Positions 39,802 through 50,481 of a DNA stretch of 64,000 nucleotides are shown piece by piece. Numbering within the stretch: position 1 is the stretch's first letter; each line of letters begins with the position of its first letter. The stretch lies in NCBI GenBank assembly GCA_913057175.1, contig CAJXNP010000022.1, positions 1 to 64,000 on the forward strand. The letters are read 5' to 3'. The DNA is from an uncultured Cytophagales bacterium. Its GTDB lineage: Bacteria > Bacteroidota > Bacteroidia > Cytophagales > Cyclobacteriaceae. Under the pieces are notes generated by a model, which ran no database searches, was not told the DNA's origin, and was given only the letters and a program-made list of their open reading frames with translations. A program made the position numbers and the translations under genes.

Positions 39802-40455
39802 ATGAAGTATCTAACAATTGACAGTCAATTGCTGTTTGCACAGAGTGCCATCCACAATGCGCTGAACCAGAATTCCATCAAGAATGCCCTCGCCGAATAC
39901 GGATACACCGAGGAGCGCCTGCAGGCCGGTCTTGCCCTCTACAACGAGGCGCAGTCCCTGCAAACCGTGAGGGACAAGGAATACGGAGAGCAGTACCAGG
40001 CGACAAATGACCTGGACATTGCCAGGACAGTGGCCAACAGCGAGTACATGAAGCACGTGAAGATCGCCCGTGTAGCTTTCCGGGATAATCCGGGAGCGTT
40101 TGAGGCCTTGCAGGTATCGGGCAGGCGGCTTCGGTCACTTTCCGGATGGATCAAACAGGCTAAATCGTTTTATGCCAATGCCCTTTCCACACCACATTTT
40201 GCTGCAGGCTTGCAGGACTTCGGTATCACACAGGAAAAATTGGAAGCCGGGCAAGCCCTGGTGGCGGATGTGGAAACCAAATACATCACCCAGCTAAAGG
40301 AAAAGGGTGAAGCCCAGAATGCCACGCTGGCACGGGATATTGCCCTCGACAACCTGGACCAGTGGCTGAGTGACTTTATATCTATTGCACGGATCGCCCT
40401 GGAAACCAACCCCCAGCACCTGGAAATGCTGGGAATCGTCGAACCGGCAGCGTAA
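39802..40455 (+). CDS. Conserved-looking helical protein, internally duplicated, unknown function
   Basis: YGYTEERLQAGLALYNEA / FGITQEKLEAGQALVADV and KIARVAFRDNPGAFEALQV / SIARIALETNPQHLEMLGI; clearly GC-richer than neighbours. Confidence 0.85.
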   Translation: MKYLTIDSQLLFAQSAIHNALNQNSIKNALAEYGYTEERLQAGLALYNEAQSLQTVRDKEYGEQYQATNDLDIARTVANSEYMKHVKIARVAFRDNPGAFEALQVSGRRLRSLSGWIKQAKSFYANALSTPHFAAGLQDFGITQEKLEAGQALVADVETKYITQLKEKGEAQNATLARDIALDNLDQWLSDFISIARIALETNPQHLEMLGIVEPAA

Positions 40456-40496
40456 AGACTCTAAAGGATGATGATAGGGGACTTTTAGTTAGCACG

Positions 40497-40526
40497 AAAA
40501 GCCGGCGGAATGCCGGCTTTTTTAAT
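40497..40526 (+). terminator. Strong rho-independent terminator
   Basis: AAAAGCCGGC-ggaat-GCCGGCTTTTTT. Confidence 0.92.
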
Positions 40527-40640
40527 TATAAGTACTGCCTATAAGATCCTGTATTTTATTTAATTGACTTCATTTCAATCGATAAAGTGGTTATATTAAA
40601 TATATATGCTACCCTTTTTAATAAATAACCTTTAAACACT

Positions 40641-41825
40641 ATGAATGCCAATCAGAAAAATACCATAGATGAAGTAGTGGATCTGGAGAGGAGAATATCG
40701 GAAGCTGAGTTTCTTATTATTTATACATGCCAAAGTGGAATAGGAAAAAGGAAAGAAGAAAACGGAGAAGAAATCGTCATCGAAGATAATGATATAGCAA
40801 ATATTGTAAAGGCCAAAAATGCCTATAATACCGACAAATGGAATGAGGATATCGAAACTAAATTTTTTATTTCATTACGAAAGTTTTCCCAGGTAATCAG
40901 GCCTGTATCAGTTGAGAGTATTAAAAACAATTATGTACGAAGTTATTATTCGGTCCTGGGCTATGTAGAATATTTTTTAGTTTGGATTGTCAACCAGATA
41001 AGAAATGTATTCTCAAATTTAGCTGGCAAAGGAAAATCAAAGTTTTATGAGACCACCTCCGTTAAAACAACAAGGGCCGGGTATATTACGAGGGAGTTCT
41101 CTACGATTACCTTAGTGATCATCATCATCTTGCTGTTTTTTCAAACCAAATATATCATTGGTACCGGGCTATACCAGGAGTATCAAAGCGAACTCGAGTT
41201 ATGCACCATAATTGGTGATAGTCTAAAACGAACAGAGTACATACCAGAAAAAGATTTGGATAGCATTCAAAACATAAAATATGACTCCATGCAAGCAGCA
41301 TTTTTGGATCATCATAACAAGAAATCCGAAGTAGGCAGGTTACTGAAAGAATGGAACCGACCCTGGGACAAATATTTCACCTCACTTTTTCCGGAAGAAA
41401 ATGAAGAACCCATTGATGTGATTAGTGGAAATCCCGCAAATCCTGATTTTATCTTTAGAGCTACCAAATATGTGCTGTCCGTATTGTATGCTTATATTTT
41501 ACCAATATTATATGGACTGTTAGGCGGTGCATGTTTGGTGTTGAGAATTCTGGCAAAAGAGATCAGGAATTATACATTGTTGTCTGATCAGAGCATTCGG
41601 TTTTACTTACGACTGGTTCTTGGAGCATTGAGTGGCCTGGCCATTGGCTGGTTCTTCGGGGTTGAAGAAATCAATAACATCCTGACATTGAAAGCTCTGT
41701 CTCCCCTGGGCCTTGCTTTTATTGGAGGGTATAGTGTCGATCTACTTTTTTCACTATTGGATGGTCTGCTTTCTAAGTTCTCGACTTCAAATGTCTATTC
41801 CGAGCAAGATCAAGTGAGAGTATAA
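40641..41825 (+). CDS. Hypothetical membrane protein
   Basis: 394 aa with several TM helices in the centre and C-terminal half. Confidence 0.65.
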   Translation: MNANQKNTIDEVVDLERRISEAEFLIIYTCQSGIGKRKEENGEEIVIEDNDIANIVKAKNAYNTDKWNEDIETKFFISLRKFSQVIRPVSVESIKNNYVRSYYSVLGYVEYFLVWIVNQIRNVFSNLAGKGKSKFYETTSVKTTRAGYITREFSTITLVIIIILLFFQTKYIIGTGLYQEYQSELELCTIIGDSLKRTEYIPEKDLDSIQNIKYDSMQAAFLDHHNKKSEVGRLLKEWNRPWDKYFTSLFPEENEEPIDVISGNPANPDFIFRATKYVLSVLYAYILPILYGLLGGACLVLRILAKEIRNYTLLSDQSIRFYLRLVLGALSGLAIGWFFGVEEINNILTLKALSPLGLAFIGGYSVDLLFSLLDGLLSKFSTSNVYSEQDQVRV

Positions 41826-41915
41826 TGGAATTTACAAGTTTTCAGGAAAGTTTATAGAGTAAAGGTTCTGCTAAAAGCAGTACGACCTGAGGGAAGTTCA
41901 GTTTTTTAGCATATT

Positions 41916-42524
41916 TTAAACATTGGTTGCAGTTTTTTTGTTCGTTTCATTTTTACAGATCAATTCGATTGATGTCACCGCCGTCCATCCAAATACAATT
42001 CCAAAAACCAATCTATGGGTCACCGGCATTGTCCAAAGTCCAATGACAAATCCAATCATTGAAAGAATGAGAATCACAGCGGTAAAATTTGCCCTAACTC
42101 TGATTTTCTTTTTTAATCGTTGATTGTAACCGAGCCTTGAAAGTCCAAATAGCCAAAATGCCAACCCGAGACAGATGGCAACAATGTGGGCTTTTGAAAA
42201 AGGTGTATCCGATATTTGCATATCAATGGGTATTGCCGTAAATGCAAACCCCAATCCAAACAGTGACAACAAAATGGAGAGTAGTTTGTCGTTTAGTAAA
42301 CGCCCATATGTTAATCCAAATCCAAAAAGAAGAAATCCTACCAATACGAATCCAATTACGTTGAACCATATTGCATTTGGCTCTCCTTTTGCTCCCAGTT
42401 TGCTTATAAAGTCATTTAGAAAACTAAATCCAGTATTGGAAAGACCAAAAATCAGTAAGGCACCCATCAAAATCAAGATCGATGAAAGTCCAAAAATTCC
42501 TACTGTTTTTTCTTCAATTTTCAT
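41916..42524 (-). CDS. DUF998-like membrane protein
   Basis: About 6 TM helices; NDFISKLGAKGEPNAIWFNVIGFVLVG; start trimmed from 42578. Confidence 0.7.
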   Translation of the reverse strand: MKIEEKTVGIFGLSSILILMGALLIFGLSNTGFSFLNDFISKLGAKGEPNAIWFNVIGFVLVGFLLFGFGLTYGRLLNDKLLSILLSLFGLGFAFTAIPIDMQISDTPFSKAHIVAICLGLAFWLFGLSRLGYNQRLKKKIRVRANFTAVILILSMIGFVIGLWTMPVTHRLVFGIVFGWTAVTSIELICKNETNKKTATNV

Positions 42525-42796
42525 TTGATAGTTCTGTTCAGTTTTCAAATTGTATGCAACACCCCTTGTGAAAAACATACCTGAAGCTGTAAAGAGTAAG
42601 CAAATAAGTAATATTTACGTTGATGGAAGTTTGGACCAAACTTCGAATTGGCAATCCGGCAACAAGTATGGATTTGACTTTAATCGTATTAACTGCATCC
42701 ACAAGCCGATGAGCAAATATTACAGCCAAATTATCGGCAACTTTTAGAGCTCGAATAAGCTGGAAAACAGGCATGGACCAAGTGTTATCACACGTT

Positions 42797-43426
42797 TTAA
42801 AATTTCACACGATATTTATATGGATTGTCGAATTCAGTTTGTCCATCGTGATAAATAACAAATTCTGCACAATTCGTATTAAATTCAAGCGTCTCTATTT
42901 TACTTATTCCTGTAACACATGAAATATTTCCAACATATTTTTGTTTGTCAAATACTCCAAGTTTTGATTCCGTAATAATCAAACTTTCTCCACATGCTAA
43001 AAAACCACCTACTCTGACTTCAATATTGTGATTTTTGTTTATCACAAATTTTGCAGTTGGTGGCTCAAAAGGCAGCACTATTATATAAATAATGAAAATA
43101 GACATTTCCCAAATCAGGCTTAAGAAGGCTATTACAAATAAAGGAATTGTCAAAAATCCACATAAAATCTTAGTCCAGGTATTTCTTGTAAGTCCAAAAA
43201 GTAATATGGTGGATAATATAAAAGTCAGTCCAATTATTGACGTTGTATAGTTCCCCTTGAATCGTAAATCAAAAATTAATAATACGATACAAATCAATAC
43301 ACCAATTAATGAGTAAAAAGAGATTCGTTTGACAATTAATTCGATTAAAGGAAAGTCCGGTTTAGTAAATAGAAAAACACAACAAATTCCAAGTACAATT
43401 AATACTAAAACTAAAAAAGTTATCAT
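42797..43426 (-). CDS. Hypothetical membrane protein
   Basis: Four or more TM segments then a soluble C-terminus. Confidence 0.55.
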   Translation of the reverse strand: MITFLVLVLIVLGICCVFLFTKPDFPLIELIVKRISFYSLIGVLICIVLLIFDLRFKGNYTTSIIGLTFILSTILLFGLTRNTWTKILCGFLTIPLFVIAFLSLIWEMSIFIIYIIVLPFEPPTAKFVINKNHNIEVRVGGFLACGESLIITESKLGVFDKQKYVGNISCVTGISKIETLEFNTNCAEFVIYHDGQTEFDNPYKYRVKF

Positions 43427-43591
43427 CTCAATTTGTGGTAATGAATGAATAGAACAATTACATCTATTTATTTCAAGTAGTTTCTATTATCCATCTAACG
43501 AATATACCAATCTATCGCAACAAAATTACCCCTATCCTCATAACAAAATGGTAGGGAATTATTCATGTTATTGATAGGAATAAATTCTTAT

Positions 43592-44434
43592 TTACGCCTG
43601 TTCAAGTTCAAAAATTGTGATCTCAGGTCTTACATTAAACCGCACCTGCCACAGATGACCAACTGCCCGGTTGATGTAGAGTGTCCGACCGTCACCCAGG
43701 TCGATTTCACCCTGGTCATATCTTCTGTTTTTCACTGGTAGCATTGGCGCTTCCAGAAAGGGAGGTTTGCATTGTCCTCCATGTGTATGTCCCGATAAGA
43801 TCCAGCCCTCATACCCATTCCATACGTCCAGGTCGCAAACATCCGGATTATGGCAGAGCACCAGGTTGGCTTTGGCTTGATCGTAGCTGTTCATCACCTC
43901 TTCAGGACCAAAATTGATTGACCAGTAATCCTCAAAACCAATGATGTTCAGTCCCCTAAATTCTTCCCTGCTATTTTTTAGCATGGCTATCCCGAAGTTC
44001 TCCAGCTGAGAGGAGATCTGGTCAGCAACCGGTCGTTCCGCCCAGTTTTTACCATAATCGTGATTACCCAGAATTCCAATCGTCGCTATTTTCCCTCTGA
44101 CGGTATGTCTGAATACATCATCCAATTGTCTGAATTGCCTTTCGTCTTCATAGCTAACATAATCGCCGGTATAAACCACAAAGTCGGGGTCATATTTTTG
44201 AGCTTTTTTAAACGATTCAATGATGTAATCGTAATTAAAGCGATTCCCGATATGGATATCACTTATTTGCATCAGCGTTTTCCCGATCAGGTTGTCGGGC
44301 AGGTTCCTGATGGGCATTTTCTTCCTGACGAACTCCAGCCAAAACGGTTCAATTTGCCAGGTATATAGTCCCGTTGCTGCCCCAAGTCCCACAGTTCCCC
44401 AGAAAGTGCGTTGAATGAATTTACGTCTGTTCAT
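43592..44434 (-). CDS. Metallophosphoesterase
   Basis: MQISDIHIGNR, VYTGDYVSYED, GILGNHDYG, LSGHTHGGQ motifs; start trimmed to MNRRKF. Confidence 0.92.
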   Translation of the reverse strand: MNRRKFIQRTFWGTVGLGAATGLYTWQIEPFWLEFVRKKMPIRNLPDNLIGKTLMQISDIHIGNRFNYDYIIESFKKAQKYDPDFVVYTGDYVSYEDERQFRQLDDVFRHTVRGKIATIGILGNHDYGKNWAERPVADQISSQLENFGIAMLKNSREEFRGLNIIGFEDYWSINFGPEEVMNSYDQAKANLVLCHNPDVCDLDVWNGYEGWILSGHTHGGQCKPPFLEAPMLPVKNRRYDQGEIDLGDGRTLYINRAVGHLWQVRFNVRPEITIFELEQA

Positions 44435-44604
44435 CTTATAGTATCCATTGAAAAAATTACCACCAAAAGTTTTTAACCATCCTCCGAATATATCAAACTC
44501 TCTCAAAAATTAAATTCCATCCGATGAATTTGATTTGTAGAATTGGTCAACACAGGGATTTCCCTGCAGGTTATCACAACATCAAAAGTTAATAACCCTC
44601 GCAT

Positions 44605-45618
44605 CTAAAATTCAATAACCGTTTTCCCAATGGTTTTTCCTGATTCCTGCATCTCATGTGCCTTTTTTAAATTGTCCACCGTAAATCCCCGGAGGGTTGT
44701 GGTTAAGTTGGTTCGCAATGTACCCACATCCAACAGATGGGAAAGTTCGTTCAGGATCTCATGCTGCCTTTCGATATCGTCAGTGCCAAACATGGAGCGG
44801 GTGTACATCAATTCCCATGAAAAGGTCGCGCTTTTGGTTTTCAGCAGGGAAAGGTCCAATGGGTCCTTGCTACCGGTGATGGAAACGATGTGTCCCTGTG
44901 GCTTGATGATTTCCGCAATGGTTTTCCAATAGTTGTTAATATTGACAAAATCCAGGATGTAGTCCACCTGCCTATATCCGGCTTTTTCCAGTTCGGCTTT
45001 GAGGTCGTAATGATTGACCACATGATCCGCGCCCATATCACTACACCATTTTTCACTTTCGTGACGAGACGCGGTTGCAATGACCTTCAGTCCGGCTATT
45101 TTTTTGGCAATCTGGATGGCAATGGAGCCCACACCTCCGGCGCCTGCCAATATCAGGACCGTTTTCCCCTTGTCGGTTGCTGGGTTTAACTTAATGCGGT
45201 CAAAAATGGACTCCCAGGCAGTTAGACCGGTCAGTGGAATGGCAGCAGCCTCCGCGTCTGTAAGGTTCACGGGTTTACGACCAGTAATGCGTTCATCCAC
45301 CAGTTGAAATTCAGCATTGCAACCACTACGGGTAAGGTCTCCTGCATAAAATACCTGGTCACCCGGTTTAAATTTTGAAACTTTTTCCCCAACAGATTCC
45401 ACTGTTCCGACAGCATCCCAACCAATTATTTTCGGGGTATCCAAAACAGTATCTTTCGCAGAGTTTTGCCGGACTTTAAAATCTACAGGATTGACAGCGA
45501 TCGCAGCTATCTTTACCAAAAGATCATAACCCGTGGGTACAGGCTTTTCCGTTTCGAACCCGATAAAACTGTTGTCGTCTGAAATGGGCAGCGATTGTTT
45601 GAATCCTATTGCTTTCAT
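44605..45618 (-). CDS. Zinc-binding alcohol dehydrogenase / quinone oxidoreductase family protein
   Basis: IIGWDAVGTVESVGEKVSKFKPGDQV; VLILAGAGGVGSIAIQIAK. Confidence 0.9.
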   Translation of the reverse strand: MKAIGFKQSLPISDDNSFIGFETEKPVPTGYDLLVKIAAIAVNPVDFKVRQNSAKDTVLDTPKIIGWDAVGTVESVGEKVSKFKPGDQVFYAGDLTRSGCNAEFQLVDERITGRKPVNLTDAEAAAIPLTGLTAWESIFDRIKLNPATDKGKTVLILAGAGGVGSIAIQIAKKIAGLKVIATASRHESEKWCSDMGADHVVNHYDLKAELEKAGYRQVDYILDFVNINNYWKTIAEIIKPQGHIVSITGSKDPLDLSLLKTKSATFSWELMYTRSMFGTDDIERQHEILNELSHLLDVGTLRTNLTTTLRGFTVDNLKKAHEMQESGKTIGKTVIEF

Positions 45619-45825
45619 GGTTTTTTATTTAATTCTGATTTTAAGCTACTTTTTAATTTCTGATTTAAATCTACGCTTTGTTAGGGCTACAAGTTACCGA
45701 GCCTTTAAGTAAAGGATTGACAGTTGTCAGGCACAAGCCTTCGTTTAATATCCATGGCAAACACCTTAAAGGTTTTATCCTTTCAAAACAGCTTTTTTAA
45801 TATAACATACCCCCTCTCCCCTTAC

Positions 45826-45913
45826 CAATGCTATTAAGTTAAGGGGTTTTTACGACCTCTCCCTAACCCTCTCCGAGAGAGGGACATAGTATTGTCTTAA
45901 CTTAATAGCATTG
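45826..45913. repeat. MITE-like large inverted repeat
   Basis: CAATGCTATTAAGTTAAG (45826-45843) and exact reverse complement CTTAACTTAATAGCATTG (45896-45913); internal CCCTCTC-cga-GAGAGGG hairpin. Confidence 0.85.
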
Positions 45914-46057
45914 TCCCTTTCCTCGCCGGAAGGCTGGCTTTCAATAGGGAAATATTGGTGTTTTTAAAAGGATAAAATTGATAGTTTATGCCATTCGTTT
46001 ATAAATCGTTTGCCCTGTTTAACACCCCTTACATTGTAGCTCACAGCTGCGATATTT

Positions 46058-46786
46058 TCAATCTGGCAAATAATCGCCAATCAAATTCCAGTCCATCGCA
46101 TTGCCCCAGTTGTGTCCGTGGTCACTTAGGTTTTTCGTTTTATGACCTTCAGAAATTGCGTGTCTTCCATAAGCCAGTAGTGCTAAAATCCTCCCAGGTC
46201 TAAGGTGTTCGCTCGCCCAACTCAACGGTGAATCGCCATTGGCATCTTTTGCTTCTTTGTCGGCGCCGTTTTCAATCAGAAAGGAAATTGTTTGTTCGTC
46301 CGCATAAGCGGCAGCTCTGTGAAGGGGTGTTTCACCCCTGGTTCGAACGTCCCGCATAAATGCCCCTGTTTCAATACCCGGAATTGTTTTGGCATTTATG
46401 TCTGCTCCTTTTTCAACCAATAACCTGACAACAAAAAAATAATAGGGTCGACCCGCCTTGGCAAGAGCATTATGAAGAGGTGTCTCATTTGTTTTGTCAA
46501 CATGGTAATTCACATCTGCTCCCTGATTGATCAAAAAATCACAAACTTTCCAATGTCCAAAGAAAGCAGCGTTCCCTAACTCGTCATGGATATTTATGCT
46601 TTGCAGAGTACCCCCGTTTTCGATGACAGATCTCAATCCTGTGACATCATTGTAATAAACCAGCCATTGAAGCGGCTTAATATGTCCTGTGTTGAGTAAT
46701 TCTTTCCAATTCGGAATTTTCATCAGCTTAACAATGTAATCTGTTCGGCCACGACTGATCAGCTCAAATATTTTTGATTCCTCCAT
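46058..46786 (-). CDS. Ankyrin repeat protein
   Basis: GNAAFFGHWKVCDFLINQGADVNYHVDKTNETPLHNA; RGETPLHRAAAYADEQTISFLIENGADKEAKD. Confidence 0.88.
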   Translation of the reverse strand: MEESKIFELISRGRTDYIVKLMKIPNWKELLNTGHIKPLQWLVYYNDVTGLRSVIENGGTLQSINIHDELGNAAFFGHWKVCDFLINQGADVNYHVDKTNETPLHNALAKAGRPYYFFVVRLLVEKGADINAKTIPGIETGAFMRDVRTRGETPLHRAAAYADEQTISFLIENGADKEAKDANGDSPLSWASEHLRPGRILALLAYGRHAISEGHKTKNLSDHGHNWGNAMDWNLIGDYLPD

Positions 46787-46962
46787 TTTCTGGTTTTTTT
46801 ATAATAGACACAACGGGCTAATGGAAACAATTGCATGTTTACGTCTAACATTATATTCTAATAATTCACGAATGAATATACCAAACTCCCCATTAAAATA
46901 AGTTCTGAATGAAGCTGAAGGTTTCATTGATTATCCTTGAAAAATATTGAAAATGACTGATC

Positions 46963-48201
46963 CTAATACTCAGCTATCCAATTTTCGTAATCGGGATAAT
47001 TATCAATACTCCTTTTAAATTGTGTCGCTACGTATTCATCGAATGTCTGACCTTGCAAATGAAATACCCCACCTGAATATTCAAGATTATCCGGGCTCAA
47101 TAACGGGTGAGCTTCAAGAAATGAATCAGGAAATTGAAAGGGTAGTTGGTCTTTTTCTTGCCCGTAAACTTCCCAAAATACACTTGCATCATTTGTTTGC
47201 CGGGTCCAAAAGCTCTCACGCCAAACATAAGGCCCGGTTGTTATAATAGTAAAATTCTGAATGGAAGAATCCTGAACTGAAATGGTATGGTCAGGGATAT
47301 TGATCTCCGTGGGCCGATCTCCAACTTTTGTATATCTATATCTATCGACAAAAATATCCGTTCGATATCTCGAAAACTGATCCAGATAACCAAGTTGGAG
47401 GTTGGTGAATGTTACTTCGCTGTTTTCAGACCAATCAATGCTGGTCAGAAACCCATGTGTCCGATGTCGTTCATAGAATGGTTCATCACTCAATGCCTCT
47501 ACGCTTGCATACACGATTTTTGTTGGTGGAAAAGAAAAATCCAATACATGATCAAATTCTTCCAAATCAGCAACATCTGTAAGAAAGTTATCACCATCCT
47601 TAACATCGTAGAATATCTGGTATGCTGGAGTTCCGCCGGAAGGTTGAACACAGAGAAATAGGTCATGGGCCTCTTCATATAATTGATTAGAATACATTAC
47701 AGAGGTCTCCTCTTCAAAATACTCACCATTAAAATAACCCCATTTATTGGTGAGGTATACCCTTGAGTTGCCAGGAACATTTTCAATATTCACAGTCCCG
47801 GTACCGGAGAGAGTTCCGTTTCTTTCCGGAGGGAGAAAAGTATTTTCCAGGAACCATTCTTCTCCAATCCCAATTCCAAGATATGTTTCAACGTTATAAA
47901 AATCTTTGGATCCGGTTCGGTCTAGTTCAACGAATGTGATGTTGATTCTGGCAGGTTTCTCCTCCGCTAAGATCACAATATCTTCACCTGACACTATTCG
48001 TTCAAACCCAACCAGGTTTCCATTCAGATCGTGAATCATTAACCAATAATTTTCATGAAATGGTTTTAGATCCACAGCTACGTGAAGCCTAAAAAGGTCT
48101 GTATTTATTTGATCTTTATCACACCCGATGCTAAACCACAACAATCCCAATAGGAAAAAAATTGTTTGAATTCGATGCAAAAGGCCTCGTTTGTCAGGCA
48201 T
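46963..48201 (-). CDS. Hypothetical lipoprotein
   Basis: Lipobox (FSIGC); beta-rich. Confidence 0.6.
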   Translation of the reverse strand: MPDKRGLLHRIQTIFFLLGLLWFSIGCDKDQINTDLFRLHVAVDLKPFHENYWLMIHDLNGNLVGFERIVSGEDIVILAEEKPARINITFVELDRTGSKDFYNVETYLGIGIGEEWFLENTFLPPERNGTLSGTGTVNIENVPGNSRVYLTNKWGYFNGEYFEEETSVMYSNQLYEEAHDLFLCVQPSGGTPAYQIFYDVKDGDNFLTDVADLEEFDHVLDFSFPPTKIVYASVEALSDEPFYERHRTHGFLTSIDWSENSEVTFTNLQLGYLDQFSRYRTDIFVDRYRYTKVGDRPTEINIPDHTISVQDSSIQNFTIITTGPYVWRESFWTRQTNDASVFWEVYGQEKDQLPFQFPDSFLEAHPLLSPDNLEYSGGVFHLQGQTFDEYVATQFKRSIDNYPDYENWIAEY

Positions 48202-48298
48202 TTTTATAAAAGTATTTTCAAATAAAGATAGTAAAAACCGGGATTTCCTACCATTTCAAATGTTTAAATGGATTCACTCAATATTAGCTGTAGGTATT

Positions 48299-49561
48299 TT
48301 ATTTTGACTTTCTTTTAAATAGAAAAAACAAAACTACACCGATCGAAATAGTTATGAGAACATCTATAAAATCAGAATGATCAGATGAATAAAGCAGCCA
48401 GGCCCCGATGATAATTCCCAGAATTGAAAGAGTCTTACCATACGGGAGTTGAAAGGTTTTCGGATGGTTCTTAGCTCGAAGTTTGATCAAAGCAATGGCT
48501 ACCAGCATGTAAATCAGAACTTTACTCACTACGTTTATGGATAATGCATAAATGAAAGTGCCACTAACAGAAACGGCTATTGCTACTAAAGTGTAAAGCA
48601 CCAAGCTAATGAATGGCACTCCGGTTTTTTCATGAGTCCGCTCAAAGATTTTTGGAAGCTGTCCTTCCTCACTCAGTGCTAACGGCAGCCTGGATCCAGC
48701 CAGAAGATTGGCATTAAGCGTACCCATAATGGAGATAGCTGCGCCTAAAGTTATAAACGCCCCTCCGACAGGGCCAATAAATAAGTTCGCGGCATCCGCA
48801 ATGGGTTTTATGGAAGTTGCCAGTTCAGGATAGGTGCCGATTGCGGTTAGCTGAATCAAAATATAAAAGATGGCTGCAAATGATATGGTGACAATCATGG
48901 CGAAAGGAATGTTTTTCTTCGGATTGGCCATTTCACCTGTATTGACCAGGGAAGCTTCCCAGGCAGTGAATGCAAAAATTCCAATAAACATGGCGGACGA
49001 AAATGAAGAGAAATCCGGTTTGTGAGTATGGATTGCCAGGTTTTCAATATCTATAAAAAAGAACCCAACCAGCACAAAAAACAAGAGAGGTATGAGTTTA
49101 GCAACTCCCAATAAGTTGGATAAATAGGCGCTGCTTTTCACGCTAACTGCATTTACACCAAACAGGATAAGCGATAGGAGAATGATTGCAATGATCCTTA
49201 TTTGCTGATCAATAAAAACCGGACTTACATAGCTCAAATAATCAACCAGTAAATTAATCAACGCAGCAAAAGCTGAAACCCTTGAAATAAGCATCAGCCA
49301 ACCAACAATAAAACCGGGTGTTTTACCGAAAGCTTCGAAGATATACAGGTAGGGACCACCGGACCGATCGAACTGGCTTGATACTTCTGCAAAAATAAGG
49401 ATGTAAACAAAAATGATAACGGCGCATATTGCCAGCACCACAAGGCTATAAATACCGGTGAGGCTGTAGAGTTTGGATGGCAGGCCATAGATCCCTGCAC
49501 CAATAATGGTGTTCAACATCAGCAGAACTATGTCCCACTTACCTAAATCCCGTTTGAGCAT
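48299..49561 (-). CDS. APC family amino acid permease
   Basis: NTIIGAGIYGLPSKL; GGPYLYIFEAFGKTPGFIVGWL; 12 TM pattern. Confidence 0.9.
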   Translation of the reverse strand: MLKRDLGKWDIVLLMLNTIIGAGIYGLPSKLYSLTGIYSLVVLAICAVIIFVYILIFAEVSSQFDRSGGPYLYIFEAFGKTPGFIVGWLMLISRVSAFAALINLLVDYLSYVSPVFIDQQIRIIAIILLSLILFGVNAVSVKSSAYLSNLLGVAKLIPLLFFVLVGFFFIDIENLAIHTHKPDFSSFSSAMFIGIFAFTAWEASLVNTGEMANPKKNIPFAMIVTISFAAIFYILIQLTAIGTYPELATSIKPIADAANLFIGPVGGAFITLGAAISIMGTLNANLLAGSRLPLALSEEGQLPKIFERTHEKTGVPFISLVLYTLVAIAVSVSGTFIYALSINVVSKVLIYMLVAIALIKLRAKNHPKTFQLPYGKTLSILGIIIGAWLLYSSDHSDFIDVLITISIGVVLFFLFKRKSK

Positions 49562-49686
49562 AATCCGTCAGGTCAAATAATATGGAATGCATCTTGTTTA
49601 TTTTCTTAGATAAAATAAGATGCGAAGTATCGATTTTCGGAGCTCCTTCAATATAGTTTAAATGATCATTGTTTCGGGCGCGATGT

Positions 49687-50316
49687 TCAAACATGATTTT
49701 TCTTATCGTGATTAATCTCTTTATTAGTAGCTGCTTCTTTTGCCATATTCATAGTATTCCTGATAAAATCACCCTTTGCTATTCTATATCCAGACCTGTC
49801 ATTTTTGAACGTCAGCGCTAATTCTAGCTTTAATTGTTCATATTCAAGAGCCCTTTTGGGGTTTGCATTTAAATAATCACGAAAAGCAATCTGGTTCAAC
49901 ATTTCATGATCAGGAGGACACATATGAATATGAAATATTTGATTCTTCTCACCATTTAAGTTGTATCCTTTAACAAAAATCATATAATCGACTTTTGTGC
50001 CGGTTTGTCTAAAAAAATGATAATTCAGATTTTGCATTGCTCCGATAATTTCCTCGTTGAATAAATCCTCCTTTAAAATTTCAATGGAAATGTCAATATA
50101 TGGTTTGGCTTTAATGTTAGGTATAGAGGTACTCCCAACGTGTTCGATTATAACTATTTTATCACCAACCATTTTAATGATTTTCTTTCTCTCTCGTTCG
50201 AATTTATTTTTCCAATTCGGATCATAGTCCACAAGTTCGATAGGGAAAAGAGTATCCCACTCTTGCTTCGCCAAGTCTTTCAGTCTTTTATTCATAAATC
50301 TCAATTTCAGCGGCAT
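49687..50316 (-). CDS. GrpB family protein (nucleotidyltransferase fold)
   Basis: VDYDPNWKNKFERERKKI; IEHVGSTSIPNIKAKPYIDISIEI; FHIHMCPP. Confidence 0.9.
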   Translation of the reverse strand: MPLKLRFMNKRLKDLAKQEWDTLFPIELVDYDPNWKNKFERERKKIIKMVGDKIVIIEHVGSTSIPNIKAKPYIDISIEILKEDLFNEEIIGAMQNLNYHFFRQTGTKVDYMIFVKGYNLNGEKNQIFHIHMCPPDHEMLNQIAFRDYLNANPKRALEYEQLKLELALTFKNDRSGYRIAKGDFIRNTMNMAKEAATNKEINHDKKNHV

Positions 50317-50481
50317 TAGTTGCTAAGAAGGAGTAAATCGCATTGTTTCAATTTAAACATTTTTGAATAGATCCGGTTTTGAGAGAAATGATTTACTCCT
50401 AAGCAGGAGATTCAGAGGGCTGTTCCATTGTCCTCTTGTTCACTTGCCCAGGTCAAAAAAAACCAGGTGTCCTAGTGAAAA

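Noticed and set aside
45826-45913. Simple rho-independent terminator
   Set aside because: The 18-bp arms are separated by 52 bp and no T-tract follows the outer stem; MITE-like or structured element is more consistent.
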